From: JAQVEB01 sp028698105
Lineage (GTDB): Bacteria; Bacteroidota; Bacteroidia; Bacteroidales; Dysgonomonadaceae
NCBI GenBank assembly: GCA_964293155.1
Contig: CAXYYA010000019.1
Span: forward strand, 1 to 62,071
Reading direction: 5' to 3'
DNA: 62,071 nt
Every line of letters starts with the position of its first letter. The first letter of the stretch is position 1. Below the pieces are notes generated by a model. It was given only the letters and a program-made list of their open reading frames with translations. It did not search any database and had not been told where the DNA came from. The translations under genes were made by a program, and so were the position numbers. Below are positions 18,788 to 28,302 of the stretch, one piece after another.

Positions 18788-20416
18788 TCATTCCCTCAGA
18801 TTTTCGTCGCGCACGAAACGCGGTTGGGCCGGCATATTTTCCGAAGCGTTTCTTTCGGTTTTTCTGAATATATCGAACTTGTCCATCGGGCGCACATCCT
18901 TCAACCAAACAAACCCTTTCAGCGTTTTGTCGTCGGCTGTGAGCTGCGGAAGCGGAAGTGTTTGCGCCTTTGTTGACGACCAAAGCTTCAGTTTTTCCAC
19001 TTGATTGTTGAGAATATCCATGGAAAGAAACGCGCTTTCGGTTTTATTTAAGCCGATAATCGTGCTATCGTTGTCCACAAGGTAGTATAGCGACTCGGCA
19101 TCGCCTTCCACCAAAACGTGGCGTACTTCTCCTTCCTTGAAGAACGCGGTCATGTCGCGCCCTTTGAGTTGGTTAAACTGGTCGGGCTCAAGCCGCTCCT
19201 GAATGCTGAAAGCATAATCCCTTACGTGCGCCTTTTCGATGGTGCTGTCGTTGAGATACACATCTATTTCGTTGCCGATAACCTGATTGTTTTCGCTCCA
19301 GATAACGGGATTTTTCTTCAGGTGGATGACGGAGTCCTGCGAAACATACTGCAATGTATCGCATATCCCTTGCAGGTCGGAACGGTAGAAACGCACGTTG
19401 CCGTAGGCCTTCATTTCTCTTCCTACGGAATCGGTAACCATTTTCAACGTATCGCCGTGCACAAAAAGGCTGTCGTTTTGCGAATAATCAATGGCGTACG
19501 CCGAATCGGTTGCCAGCGCGTATTCGGTTTTTTCCTCGTAATAACCGTAATTCCCGCGCAAAATGGCTTTGCGAATGGTGTCCTGCAGGAACATGTTGCC
19601 GTAAACACGGCCAATGCCGGTCGCACGATTATAATAAATGGTATCTCCGATCAGGATTTTACTGCCGTCTTCGCTCACCACCTGCGAACGATTGAGCAGG
19701 CGGGAGTCATCGGTGGCGGTGTTGTACCACCCGTCGGTGGTGTAAACATATCCGCTATCCGAAACGATGGTTGACGGGCCCAGTATGTTCGCTATTTTGT
19801 TATCGGTATTGTACCGCAACGAATCGGCATACAACGTATAATCTTCGTTCACAAGTTTCACGCTGTCAACAAACAGGGCCTCTTTCGACGAAGGGTTGTA
19901 CTGCCCCCAATACGAGGTAAGTTCGTTCTCTTCATCCACCAGCATGCCACCGTCGAAATAATAACCGAGATTCTGCTCCCTGTCGTAATCCAAACTATCG
20001 GTAAAAAGCGTGGCGCGTTTGTCTTCCATGCGCACATTGTAACGAAGTTTGGCCAGCTTGGTGTTGCCGTCGTAATGCAGGTAATCACCGTACACGAAAA
20101 TGGTATCGTCCTGCACCATGCGTACGTTGCTGAATGCTTCGAAAGTATTTTCGCGTTCAAACCAATAAGCGCTGTCGCAGTACATGAATGCGCCTTCGTG
20201 ATACAACACCACGTTGTTTTGGAGAATTTGCGCGTCGGAGTTTTTGCGCTTGAACAACACGTCGGCTTGTCGCAACTCGATAATCTTCACATTTGGATTC
20301 ACCGGATTTCGCGCCGGAGGCGGTTGTGCCTGTGCCCCTAATATAACGGCAAAAAGCACACTTATAAAAAGTATGCTTATTCCTTTTATATCCGATCGTT
20401 TATCCTTTCGTTTCAT
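18788..20416 (-). CDS. OstA/LptA-like outer-membrane biogenesis protein
   Basis: 542 aa with an N-terminal membrane/signal segment (~15-30). The rest is a repetitive beta-strand protein of the OstA/LptA (LPS transport, N-terminal LptD) type: repeated units such as VLYHEGAFMYCDSAYW, DTIFVYGDYLHYDGNTKLAKLRYNVRM and MKAYGNVRFYRSDLQGICDTLQY. In LptA these jellyroll strands carry lipopolysaccharide across the periplasm. Bacteroidetes encode this long separate protein, likely part of an LPS bridge. It follows the PPIase gene by 21 bases, a fitting partner because such chaperones help fold outer-membrane proteins. Confidence 0.85.
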   Translation of the reverse strand: MKRKDKRSDIKGISILFISVLFAVILGAQAQPPPARNPVNPNVKIIELRQADVLFKRKNSDAQILQNNVVLYHEGAFMYCDSAYWFERENTFEAFSNVRMVQDDTIFVYGDYLHYDGNTKLAKLRYNVRMEDKRATLFTDSLDYDREQNLGYYFDGGMLVDEENELTSYWGQYNPSSKEALFVDSVKLVNEDYTLYADSLRYNTDNKIANILGPSTIVSDSGYVYTTDGWYNTATDDSRLLNRSQVVSEDGSKILIGDTIYYNRATGIGRVYGNMFLQDTIRKAILRGNYGYYEEKTEYALATDSAYAIDYSQNDSLFVHGDTLKMVTDSVGREMKAYGNVRFYRSDLQGICDTLQYVSQDSVIHLKKNPVIWSENNQVIGNEIDVYLNDSTIEKAHVRDYAFSIQERLEPDQFNQLKGRDMTAFFKEGEVRHVLVEGDAESLYYLVDNDSTIIGLNKTESAFLSMDILNNQVEKLKLWSSTKAQTLPLPQLTADDKTLKGFVWLKDVRPMDKFDIFRKTERNASENMPAQPRFVRDENLRE

Positions 20417-20437
20417 TTCTGAAATAATGCTCAGCCT

Positions 20438-21805
20438 TTATTTTATCCATCCCGCGTACCTGAATTTGCAACTTTGCCAGCCGGGATCAATGCGCACATA
20501 GGTTGTTTTTATTTTCTCGCGAAGCCATTCGTCCATCATCTCCTGGCGTCGGGCATTTTCGGCCATCGCCTTTATCACCTGATAATCGTTGTTGAGGTTG
20601 GCCTTGTGCCCTTCCGTGCGGTTCGTTACTTTTACGATGGCTGCCACTTTTTTGCCGTTCTTATCGAGCATGATAAAAGGTTTGGAGATGTCGCCTATTT
20701 TCATATCTCCCACCACGTTGGCGATATCCTGATTAAGCTCGCTCAGCAGGAAACGGGGTGTTCCGGCGTAATTGCTCTGACGGGTATTGTTCACCATGAT
20801 CCCCTTGTTGTTGCGCGTGTCTTTGTCGGCCGAAAAGTATGTTGCCGCTTCACCAAACGTAAGTTTCTTGTCGTCAATCAATAACTTCACGGAGTCGAGA
20901 CGCGTCATTGCCGTATCGAGCGATACTTGCGGCACTTTGGGTTTCAGCAGGATATGGCGTACGTTTACCCTGTCGCCGCGTCTTTCGATCAACTGAATGA
21001 TATGGTAGCCGTATTCCGATTCAACGATATTGGACACTTTTTTAGGGTCTGTCAACGAGAACGCCACATTCGCAAATTCGGGAACAAAAGACGACCGGTC
21101 GCTGAAACCGAGTTCACCACCGCGCAAAGCGCTGCCCGGATCTTCGGAATAAAGCAGGGCTAACGTGGAGAAACTATTTTTACCGCTGGTAACCTGTTCG
21201 GTGTAATCGCGCAATTTTGCTTTCACCGCGTCAATTTCGCTTAACGGGATTTTCGGGTTTACTGTGACAATCTGAACCTCCATGGTTGTGGGGATAAAGG
21301 GGATGCTGTCTTGCGGAATATTGTTGTAGAACTTCCGAATCTCCGAAGGAGATAACGTGATGTCGCCAAAACGTTTTTGTTGCACGTTTTGGATAAGTTG
21401 CTGTTCACGCACCATTTTGCGGGTGTCTTCACGGATGGCGGACATGTCTTTCTGGAAATATTCCTGCACTTTTTCGGCCGAGCCGATGTTGGAAATATAT
21501 TCGTTGATGTACAGATCGGCTACGCGGTTCACTTCGCGCTCCTGCACCTCAACGCTATCCAGTTTCGCCTGATCGAGAAACAGCTTGTTTACAGCCATTT
21601 GCTCCGGGATAAAACAATACGGATCGCCTTCGATGCGCTGATTCTGCATCAATATTTCTTTGCGGTATTCCTCAACCTCCGATTTCAAAATAGCTTCATC
21701 GCCTACCACCCAAACAATCTCATCAATCACGTTGTTTTGCGATACAAGTTGCTGCGCAGATAACAAAACCGTGAAAAACAAGAGTAACTTTATTGCATGT
21801 TTCAT
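20438..21805 (-). CDS. Periplasmic peptidyl-prolyl isomerase/chaperone (SurA-like, parvulin domains)
   Basis: Helps fold outer-membrane proteins. ATG 21805 gives a clean signal peptide (MKHAIKLLLFFTVLLSAQQLVSQ); earlier in-frame codons lack one. A SurA-type N-terminal helical domain (~25-165) is followed by two parvulin repeats, about 170-280 (LYSEDPGSALRGGELGF, FSLTDPKKVSNIVESEYGYHIIQLIERRG) and 280-385 (VRHILLKPKV). Total 455 aa. It heads the leftward run PPIase, OstA-like, small membrane protein, mutL. Confidence 0.9.
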   Translation of the reverse strand: MKHAIKLLLFFTVLLSAQQLVSQNNVIDEIVWVVGDEAILKSEVEEYRKEILMQNQRIEGDPYCFIPEQMAVNKLFLDQAKLDSVEVQEREVNRVADLYINEYISNIGSAEKVQEYFQKDMSAIREDTRKMVREQQLIQNVQQKRFGDITLSPSEIRKFYNNIPQDSIPFIPTTMEVQIVTVNPKIPLSEIDAVKAKLRDYTEQVTSGKNSFSTLALLYSEDPGSALRGGELGFSDRSSFVPEFANVAFSLTDPKKVSNIVESEYGYHIIQLIERRGDRVNVRHILLKPKVPQVSLDTAMTRLDSVKLLIDDKKLTFGEAATYFSADKDTRNNKGIMVNNTRQSNYAGTPRFLLSELNQDIANVVGDMKIGDISKPFIMLDKNGKKVAAIVKVTNRTEGHKANLNNDYQVIKAMAENARRQEMMDEWLREKIKTTYVRIDPGWQSCKFRYAGWIK

Positions 21806-21953
21806 AGAATAATTCTGTTTAAAAAATAGCGACGTAAAAGTAGTGATATTCTTATTATCAGACAACTTATTGAGTATTAAAAGTAGTTATAAAGAATATG
21901 GAAAGTTGAAAAACAGGCCTGCCTTCCGTTAAGATGTAAGCGATTTAAACGAA

Positions 21954-22110
21954 AAAGAAACTGTCTCAAAAGTATCACTATAGTTTCATTTTGTCATGTT
22001 GAACGAAGTGAAACATCTACATTGTCAAGCTAAATAGATTCTTCATTTCGCTAAAGCTCCATTCAGAATGACAATTTGATAGCAGATTTTACTTTTGAGA
22101 CAGTTTCTTT
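21954..22110. repeat. MITE-like element with 21-base perfect terminal inverted repeats
   Basis: The ends 21954-21974 and 22090-22110 are exact reverse complements over 21 bases (core ACTGTCTCAAAAGT). The ~115-base interior holds no ORF but carries a second, imperfect palindromic pair: GTCATGTTGAACGAAGTGAA and, inverted, a TTCATTTCGCT...TTCAGAATGAC block. The interior resembles a widespread repeat of the form GTCATnnTGAnCGAAG (from memory). It fills the 326-base gap between the PPIase gene and the DUF898 gene. A folded transcript would make one long hairpin. Confidence 0.8.
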
Positions 22111-22131
22111 CTTTTAGAGTTCAGTGAACGC

Positions 22132-23130
22132 TCAGAGCGCTTTCTCCGTTTCATCGGAAGCTGGAAGCGGCGGCGGTGTATCATTGCCCTCCATAGCGTA
22201 TGCTGATGACATAAGGTATGTTTTCGACAAAAACCGTTGTCCGATTTTGGCCAAGGCCCAGGGATAATAAATTCCGAGCGTTACGATCGTTAACAGCGTT
22301 TGTCCCCAAACGAAAAGAAAATCGGGCATGGCGTCCAAATCTAAACCGAAATTGCGCACTTCGTCGGGTTTTTCGGCAACGGTGCGATCCACAAAATATT
22401 TGTATAACCTGAGGTAAGCCATCGGAAAATAAATACCGAAGGTTATCATCGTAAGCAGCACCTGCACCAAAATCTGCCCGCAGGATGCCCAAAACGTCGT
22501 GTTCCACTTGATGTGATATTCTTTGTACTGCACATCCACCATCCATTTATAAACGCAATACATGTAAGGGATCATTACGAGCATAACAATAGCCTGTATG
22601 AATAATGTTCCGCTACCAAGGCCCTCTGTGCTCGTTCCTGCTCTGGTCATGGCATCTCCAATAAAAAAACTTACCGCCATTATCGGCAGCAAGGTGAGCA
22701 ACAAGATAACGAACAACCGGCCTCCTTTTCCCAAAAAGCTGAAAGGAGATGATTTTAAGGATGTGTTGTTCACGAAATAGCGCATAATGTTGCGAGTAAA
22801 CCAAGCCATATAAATCCCGAGGGTGATCAGCGTAAGTAAAAACCCAAGCAGCACTTTACCCAAATAGCCGGAAATTTTGCCGTCGAACGCAAGCAACGTT
22901 CCATCGTATTTCAGGTGATTTACGGACAGTTTCACAAGGTAATAATAAAACACAAACGAAGCCAGCATCATGACCAGCACAACAAGTGCAATCCACGGAC
23001 TTCACTGGTCACCCGATTTTTCCATAAAAAAGATTACGGCAAAATAAGGAATGAGGATAACAACATAGAAAATGATCCAAACAGGAAAAAACGTTTTCCC
23101 GGTCAATACAAAATCGAAATACTTTTTCAT
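22132..23130 (-). pseudogene. DUF898 (YjgN-like) membrane protein with in-frame TGA
   Basis: From ATG 23130 the frame reads MKKYFDFVLTGKTFFPVWII and on to EKSGDQ, then meets TGA at 23002-23004 (codon 43) and continues open for 289 more codons to the stop at 22132. The long part shows repeated DUF898 blocks (LAFDGKISGYLGKVLLGFLLTLITLGIYMAWF; VTLGIYYPWALAKIGQRFL) with about six to eight membrane helices. Family function is unknown. No frame change occurs across the stop, so this is a point nonsense mutation, a sequencing error, or a gene now starting at GTG 22980. The full product would be 332 aa. Confidence 0.75.
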
Positions 23131-23298
23131 ACCATCATGTTTTAGTGAATATTAAATGTGTTTTCTATCGAAAATAGGATTCTTTTTTATGTTATAAAAC
23201 GGGTTTTTACATGATTCGGATTTTCGAGGCGAAAGATAGTGAAAATTAGCAAACGAAACGTAATATTTCGGGAGAATTTACGTGTCTTTTTGGGTAAA

Positions 23299-23335
23299 AA
23301 ACACGAAGGTGCCCGGGAAAACCCGAACACCTTCG
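23299..23335 (-). terminator. Rho-independent terminator of ppdK
   Basis: CGAAGGTG (23304-23311) pairs with CACCTTCG (23328-23335), with an inner CCCGGG/CCCG region. On the minus strand the stem is followed by a T run, 26 bases after the ppdK stop. Confidence 0.8.
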
Positions 23336-23360
23336 TTCCGTATTTAAATAACTCTGTGTT

Positions 23361-26078
23361 TTATTCAATTGCTGCCTGAGCTGCCGCCAAACGTGCGATG
23401 GGCACGCGGAAGGGCGAACAGGAAACATAATCCAGACCAACTTTGTGGCAGAATTTAACCGATGAAGGCTCGCCGCCGTGTTCACCGCAAATACCGCATT
23501 TGAGTTCGGGACGAACTTCGCGACCGGTATCGGTTGCCAACTTGATGAGCTGTCCCACACCGTTTTGATCGAGCACTGCAAACGGGTCTTGTTTCAGGAT
23601 GCCTTTGCCGAGGTACAACGGAAGGAATTTGGCCACATCGTCGCGACTGTAACCGAACGTCATCTGTGTGAGGTCGTTTGTTCCGAAGGAGAAGAACTCG
23701 GCCGCTCTTGCGATCTTATAAGCGGTGAGCGCTGCGCGCGGAACTTCGATCATGGTTCCCACCTTATAATCAATGCTGTCGCCTTTTTCTTCGAAAACTT
23801 TCTTCGCCGTATTGTCAATCACATCTTTTTGTGCCAAAAATTCAAATAAAATACTGGTAAGCGGAACCATGATCTCGGGGATCACTTTTACGCCTTTTTC
23901 TTTCAATTCAATTGCGGCCTCAAGGATGGCGCGTGTTTGCATTTCGGTGATCTCGGGATATAAATTTCCGAGGCGGCAACCGCGCAATCCGAGCATCGGG
24001 TTTGCTTCCAGCAAACCGTTCACGCGTTCGTGAACTTCGTCAAACGAAATGCCCATTACTTTGGCCATTTCCTGTTGTCCTTTTTCATCGTGCGGAACGA
24101 ACTCATGCAATGGCGGATCGAGCAAACGAACGGTTACGGGCAAATCGTGCATGGTTTCAAAAATGCCGATAAAATCCTTTTTTTGCAACGGCAAAAGTTT
24201 TGCCAATGCTTCGCGTCGTCCGGCTTCGTCCTTCGCCAAAATCATCTCGCGCATCGGGATGATCTTATCGTCGTCGAAGAACATGTGTTCCGTACGGCAC
24301 AAACCGATACCCATGGCGCCGAATCTGCGGCCGGTAGCGGCATCACGCGGCGTATCGGCATTCTGGCGAACTTTCAAGCGGGCATATTTATCGGAGAGCG
24401 TCATCAACTCTTCAAAATCGCCTCCCAGATCAGCATCCTGTGTAGGTACTTTTCCTTCATAAACCATACCGGTTGAACCGTTCAGTGAAATCCAATCGCC
24501 TTCTTTCAGGACGGTTCCTTTAACGGTAAGCGTTTTCTCTTTATAATTGATAACCAAATCGTTTGCTGCCGATACACAACATTTTCCCATACCGCGGGCA
24601 ACTACAGCGGCGTGCGATGTCATACCGCCGCGCGCCGTGAGGATACCTTGCGCAACGTTCATTCCGCGAAGGTCTTCGGGAGATGTTTCGATGCGGCACA
24701 GAACCACCTTATTGCCTTTGCCGTGCCATTCTTCGGCATCTTCGGCGTGGAACACAATTTGTCCCGAAGCCGCGCCGGGAGAAGCCGGAAGGCCTTTCGT
24801 CATCGGCGTTGCCGTTTCCAGCGCCCTCTTATCGAAAACAGGGTGCAAAAGTTCATCCAGCTTGTCGGGTTCGCAGCGTTTCAACACTGTTTTCTCGTCA
24901 ATAATTCCCTGGTGAAGCATGTCCATGGCTATTTTCACCATAGCTGCTCCGGTACGTTTGCCGTTACGGGTTTGCAGTAACCAAAGCTTACCATCCTGAA
25001 TGGTGAACTCAAGGTCTTGCATATCTTTGAAATAATCTTCCAGCTTTTGTTGAACTTCAATCAGGTCGTGGGCACATTCGGGCATCACTTCTTCGAGCGA
25101 AGGATATTTCGCAGCGCGATCTTCTTCCGAAATGCCCTGTTGCTGCGCCCAGCGGCGTGAACCTTCGAGCGTGATCTGCTGCGGCGTGCGAACACCGGCA
25201 ACCACATCTTCGCCTTGCGCGTTGATGAGGTATTCTCCGTTGAAAATATCTTCTCCGGTAGCGGCGTCGCGGGTGAAAGCAACTCCTGTTCCGGATGTGT
25301 TCCCCATATTTCCGTAAACCATCGCCTGCACGTTAACGGCGGTTCCCCACTCTTCGGGGAAGTTGTTCATTTTGCGGTAAAGAATAGCGCGTTCGTTCAT
25401 CCAGCTATCGAATACGGCGGCAATAGCGCCCCAAAGCTGATCCCATGTGTTTGTGGGAAAGTCGTTTCCGGTGTTATCTTTTACGGCTTTTTTGAATTTT
25501 TGCACCAGTTCTTTCAGGTCGTCAACCGTGAGGTCGGTATCCAACGTAATTCCTTTCGCTTCCTTTACTTCGTCCATAATTTCTTCGAAAGGATCAATGT
25601 CTTCTTTGCTTTGCGGCTTCAGGCCGAGCACTACATCGCCGTACATTTGCACGAAACGGCGGTACGAATCCCACGCAAAACGTTCGTTGCCTGTTTTTTC
25701 GGCGATGCCTGCCACAACCTCATCATTCAACCCGAGGTTGAGCACGGTATCCATCATACCGGGCATGGAAACGCGCGCTCCCGAGCGAACGGAAACCAAA
25801 CAGGGGTTTTCGCTGTCTCCGAATTTTGTTCCCATCAGGGATTCAACATGCGATACGGCGTTTTCGACCTCGTCTTTTAACAATTCAATTACTCGGTCTT
25901 TTCCCATTTCATTGTACTCGGCGCATACTTCCGTCGTGATCGTGAAACCCGGGGGAACAGGAACTCCGATCAGATTCATTTCTGCCAGATTAGCACCTTT
26001 TCCTCCGAGCAGATTCTTCATGTCTGCACGGCCTTCGGCTGCACCGTTACCAAAAGTGTAAACTCTCTTTTTTTCCAT
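23361..26078 (-). CDS. ppdK: Pyruvate, phosphate dikinase
   Basis: Interconverts pyruvate + ATP + Pi and phosphoenolpyruvate + AMP + PPi in the cytosol; in anaerobes it can run glycolytically. The ATP-grasp-like N domain begins with GGKGANLAEMNLIGVPVPPGF. The phosphohistidine loop GGMTSHAAVVARGMGKCCV lies near residue 488. The C-terminal PEP/pyruvate barrel has the catalytic cysteine in CGICGEHGGEP near 862. Length 905 aa is typical. It is a single gene with its own terminator; a 135-base AT-rich leader separates it from the DUF4296 gene, which is upstream on the same strand. Confidence 0.97.
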   Translation of the reverse strand: MEKKRVYTFGNGAAEGRADMKNLLGGKGANLAEMNLIGVPVPPGFTITTEVCAEYNEMGKDRVIELLKDEVENAVSHVESLMGTKFGDSENPCLVSVRSGARVSMPGMMDTVLNLGLNDEVVAGIAEKTGNERFAWDSYRRFVQMYGDVVLGLKPQSKEDIDPFEEIMDEVKEAKGITLDTDLTVDDLKELVQKFKKAVKDNTGNDFPTNTWDQLWGAIAAVFDSWMNERAILYRKMNNFPEEWGTAVNVQAMVYGNMGNTSGTGVAFTRDAATGEDIFNGEYLINAQGEDVVAGVRTPQQITLEGSRRWAQQQGISEEDRAAKYPSLEEVMPECAHDLIEVQQKLEDYFKDMQDLEFTIQDGKLWLLQTRNGKRTGAAMVKIAMDMLHQGIIDEKTVLKRCEPDKLDELLHPVFDKRALETATPMTKGLPASPGAASGQIVFHAEDAEEWHGKGNKVVLCRIETSPEDLRGMNVAQGILTARGGMTSHAAVVARGMGKCCVSAANDLVINYKEKTLTVKGTVLKEGDWISLNGSTGMVYEGKVPTQDADLGGDFEELMTLSDKYARLKVRQNADTPRDAATGRRFGAMGIGLCRTEHMFFDDDKIIPMREMILAKDEAGRREALAKLLPLQKKDFIGIFETMHDLPVTVRLLDPPLHEFVPHDEKGQQEMAKVMGISFDEVHERVNGLLEANPMLGLRGCRLGNLYPEITEMQTRAILEAAIELKEKGVKVIPEIMVPLTSILFEFLAQKDVIDNTAKKVFEEKGDSIDYKVGTMIEVPRAALTAYKIARAAEFFSFGTNDLTQMTFGYSRDDVAKFLPLYLGKGILKQDPFAVLDQNGVGQLIKLATDTGREVRPELKCGICGEHGGEPSSVKFCHKVGLDYVSCSPFRVPIARLAAAQAAIE

Positions 26079-26213
26079 TTTTTGAATAATTTAATGTATT
26101 GATATATTGATTTTTGTATTGGCTAAATATTTTATAAAGACAAAAATACGTAAAATATTTGTACCTCTTTTTATCTCAAGTCTTTTTTTTAACGTTCAAA
26201 CTGCTGCCAATTT

Positions 26214-27074
26214 TTATATTTGCGATCCCGTTACTTCAGGACGAACCGGCTGCCCGTCTCGCAAACGTGGCCGTGGTTGCCTTTCCGGCAGTGACTGGGG
26301 TTGCGGCTGATGCATCTTCCCCAGCGTGATATTATAAACCTGAATACCGGGCTCATTACCTGTTTCTCTATTTTCCAAATGGATGAATCCGACAATTTGT
26401 TGCAATGTATCGTTCGCGATGTAGCGTTGCCCGGATATAGCATATTGCTGATTTGCATAAACAGGCGTGGTTTTGTACATAATCGTGTCCTGATACTCCA
26501 ATACAAGCATTGATTTTATCTTTGGCGTGTTGCGCGGCGAAATGCCGAGAACATCAAAACGAAAATCGAAATCGTTTTGATCAATCCGTTTGTTAATTTC
26601 AGCCGTATCCAGCCGGAAGGAAAAACCCATGCCGTCGTCTCTCATCCCTAACGTGTACAGTTGCGGGATATATGAAGGCGACATGTTCTGCCGGTTGAGC
26701 TCCTGCTCCCGGGAATATTTTTGCGCCACCAACTCGTCCACGGCTTTTTGGCTGCGTTGCAAACGGGCTTTCACGGAGTCGTTCATCTTGATGTAAATCT
26801 CAATATGATCGGAGTACCACGAAAGCGAAGTATCCCAGCGGGCTTCCGTAACCTTGTGTTTCCGGAAAACCTCATCAATGAAGGCTTCTTTTTTTTCCGG
26901 TGTGTTAAAGGTTGCATAATCGTTTTCCATCATGGCTTCGGCGAGATATACATCGTACATCAGGCGTTCCATTTCCTTTTTGCTCAACACCTCCTTTGGC
27001 CGGTTCATACAGGAAGAAACGATTATGCCCGACAAAACGAAAAAAAACAGGTATGCAACAAGCTTAGGCTTCAC
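26214..27074 (-). CDS. DUF4296 lipoprotein
   Basis: 286 aa. Lipobox in SGIIVSSC (Cys 22) predicts a lipid anchor. The N-terminal ~100 residues (VLSKKEMERLMYDVYLAEAMMEND, HKVTEARWDTSLSWYSDHIEIYIKMND) match DUF4296, found in Bacteroidetes and of unknown function. The C-terminal half is beta-rich and ends in a low-complexity Pro/Gln/Arg tail (HQPQPQSLPERQPRPRLRDGQP). It starts 3 bases after lspA, whose product would process its signal peptide, so the pair is probably one transcript. Confidence 0.8.
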   Translation of the reverse strand: MKPKLVAYLFFFVLSGIIVSSCMNRPKEVLSKKEMERLMYDVYLAEAMMENDYATFNTPEKKEAFIDEVFRKHKVTEARWDTSLSWYSDHIEIYIKMNDSVKARLQRSQKAVDELVAQKYSREQELNRQNMSPSYIPQLYTLGMRDDGMGFSFRLDTAEINKRIDQNDFDFRFDVLGISPRNTPKIKSMLVLEYQDTIMYKTTPVYANQQYAISGQRYIANDTLQQIVGFIHLENRETGNEPGIQVYNITLGKMHQPQPQSLPERQPRPRLRDGQPVRPEVTGSQI

Positions 27075-27077
27075 TGT

Positions 27078-27746
27078 TTATATTTCTTCTTTCTCAAGTT
27101 TTTCTTGTTCCAGCCTTGCCTTCTCTTTTTCGGATAAAAGAGAATAAGACAACGTTTTGCGATGGAACAGCAATAAAAGGATTACTCCTACTGTGATTGC
27201 CGAATCGGCAACGTTAAAAATAAAACGAAAAAACAAAAAATGCTGGCCTCCCAAAACGGGAACCCAGGAAGGATACGTGCCTTCTATCAACGGAAAATAC
27301 AGCATATCAACCACTTTTCCGTGAAACAACGATGCGTAGCCTTCACCCCAGGGGACAAACGATGCCACATGCCCCTGATAGCTGGCATTGAAGATCTCAC
27401 CGTAGAAAACGCTGTCGAAAATGTTCCCGGCAGCACCGGCCAACACCAGCGAAACGCAAACAATAAACCCCGTTTTATAGTTCTGTTTTACTAACCGGGC
27501 AATATACAGTGCGATGACAACTGAAGCAACGATACGAAAAAGCGTAAGGAACAATTTCCCCATCGCTTCTATCCCGAAAGCCATTCCGTTGTTTTCAACA
27601 AAATATATCTTGAACCAGTTGGCGATGTCTATTGTATCGTATAAGGCCATGTGGGTTTTCACCCATATTTTGGATGATTGATCAATAATGAGTACCAGAA
27701 GGACAACGAGTGCCGCTATGAGGCCTTTATTCAGATTTTTTTTCAT
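27078..27746 (-). CDS. lspA: Lipoprotein signal peptidase (signal peptidase II)
   Basis: Cleaves the signal peptide of prolipoproteins after diacylglyceryl addition; aspartyl protease in the inner membrane. Four hydrophobic helices. The two catalytic aspartates are in GAAGNIFDSVFYG (~109) and FNVADSAITVG (~181). Length 222 aa includes the longer loop and charged C-terminal tail (SEKEKARLEQEKLEKEE) usual in Bacteroidetes. It sits between the DksA-like gene and the DUF4296 lipoprotein gene. Confidence 0.95.
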   Translation of the reverse strand: MKKNLNKGLIAALVVLLVLIIDQSSKIWVKTHMALYDTIDIANWFKIYFVENNGMAFGIEAMGKLFLTLFRIVASVVIALYIARLVKQNYKTGFIVCVSLVLAGAAGNIFDSVFYGEIFNASYQGHVASFVPWGEGYASLFHGKVVDMLYFPLIEGTYPSWVPVLGGQHFLFFRFIFNVADSAITVGVILLLLFHRKTLSYSLLSEKEKARLEQEKLEKEEI

Positions 27747-27824
27747 AAAAAATTACGCCCGAACCTGTTTGTGAGTCTTTCGCGTGGTGGCGGTATAAGA
27801 CTCTCGTAGTTCAAAAGCGTTCAT

Positions 27825-28205
27825 TTATCTTTTTTTACCTTCTTTAGCTTCGATGCTCAATGTGGCGTGTGGTACGGCGCGAAGGCGTTCTTTGGGAATG
27901 AGTTTGCCGGTCTCGCGACAAATGCCGTACGTGCCGTTCTCGATACGCACCAGCGCGGCCTGCAAGTTTTGGATAAACTTCATCTGGCGTTGTGCAAGCC
28001 TGCCGGCTTCTTCTTTCGATAGCGTGGAGGCGCCTTCTTCCATGATCTTGAACGTGGGCGACGTATCCACGGTGTCGTTACCATCGGAATTCATCACCGC
28101 TGCGCGCAGGTTTTCATATTCCCGCTTGGCGTTCTCTAATTTCTCGTTGATGAGGGTCCGAAATTCGGCCAGTTCCTCATCCGAATATTTTGTCTTTTCG
28201 CTCAT
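27825..28205 (-). CDS. TraR/DksA family zinc-finger-like protein
   Basis: 126 aa. An N-terminal coiled-coil (~6-75) is followed by the DksA C-terminal block, RIENGTYGICRETGKLIPKERLRAVPHATLSIEAKE. Classic DksA has four zinc cysteines there; only the first (GIC) is kept and the others read Thr, Ser and Ala positions, so zinc binding is probably lost. Members bind the secondary channel of RNA polymerase, and that role is inferred here. It lies between ileS and lspA, an order I recall as common in Bacteroidetes. Confidence 0.88.
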   Translation of the reverse strand: MSEKTKYSDEELAEFRTLINEKLENAKREYENLRAAVMNSDGNDTVDTSPTFKIMEEGASTLSKEEAGRLAQRQMKFIQNLQAALVRIENGTYGICRETGKLIPKERLRAVPHATLSIEAKEGKKR

Positions 28206-28302
28206 AGCTATTTGCTTTTATTGTGTTCTTATTATTAAATTCGTGGTATTCTAACGTACACTTAAAAAATTTTGTTCAAAGATACGTATAAAATCCCTGA
28301 TT

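Noticed and set aside
23002..23004. TGA in the DUF898 gene read as selenocysteine or tryptophan
   Set aside because: No selenocysteine hairpin seen, DUF898 is not a redox enzyme, and many other genes here use TGA as stop.
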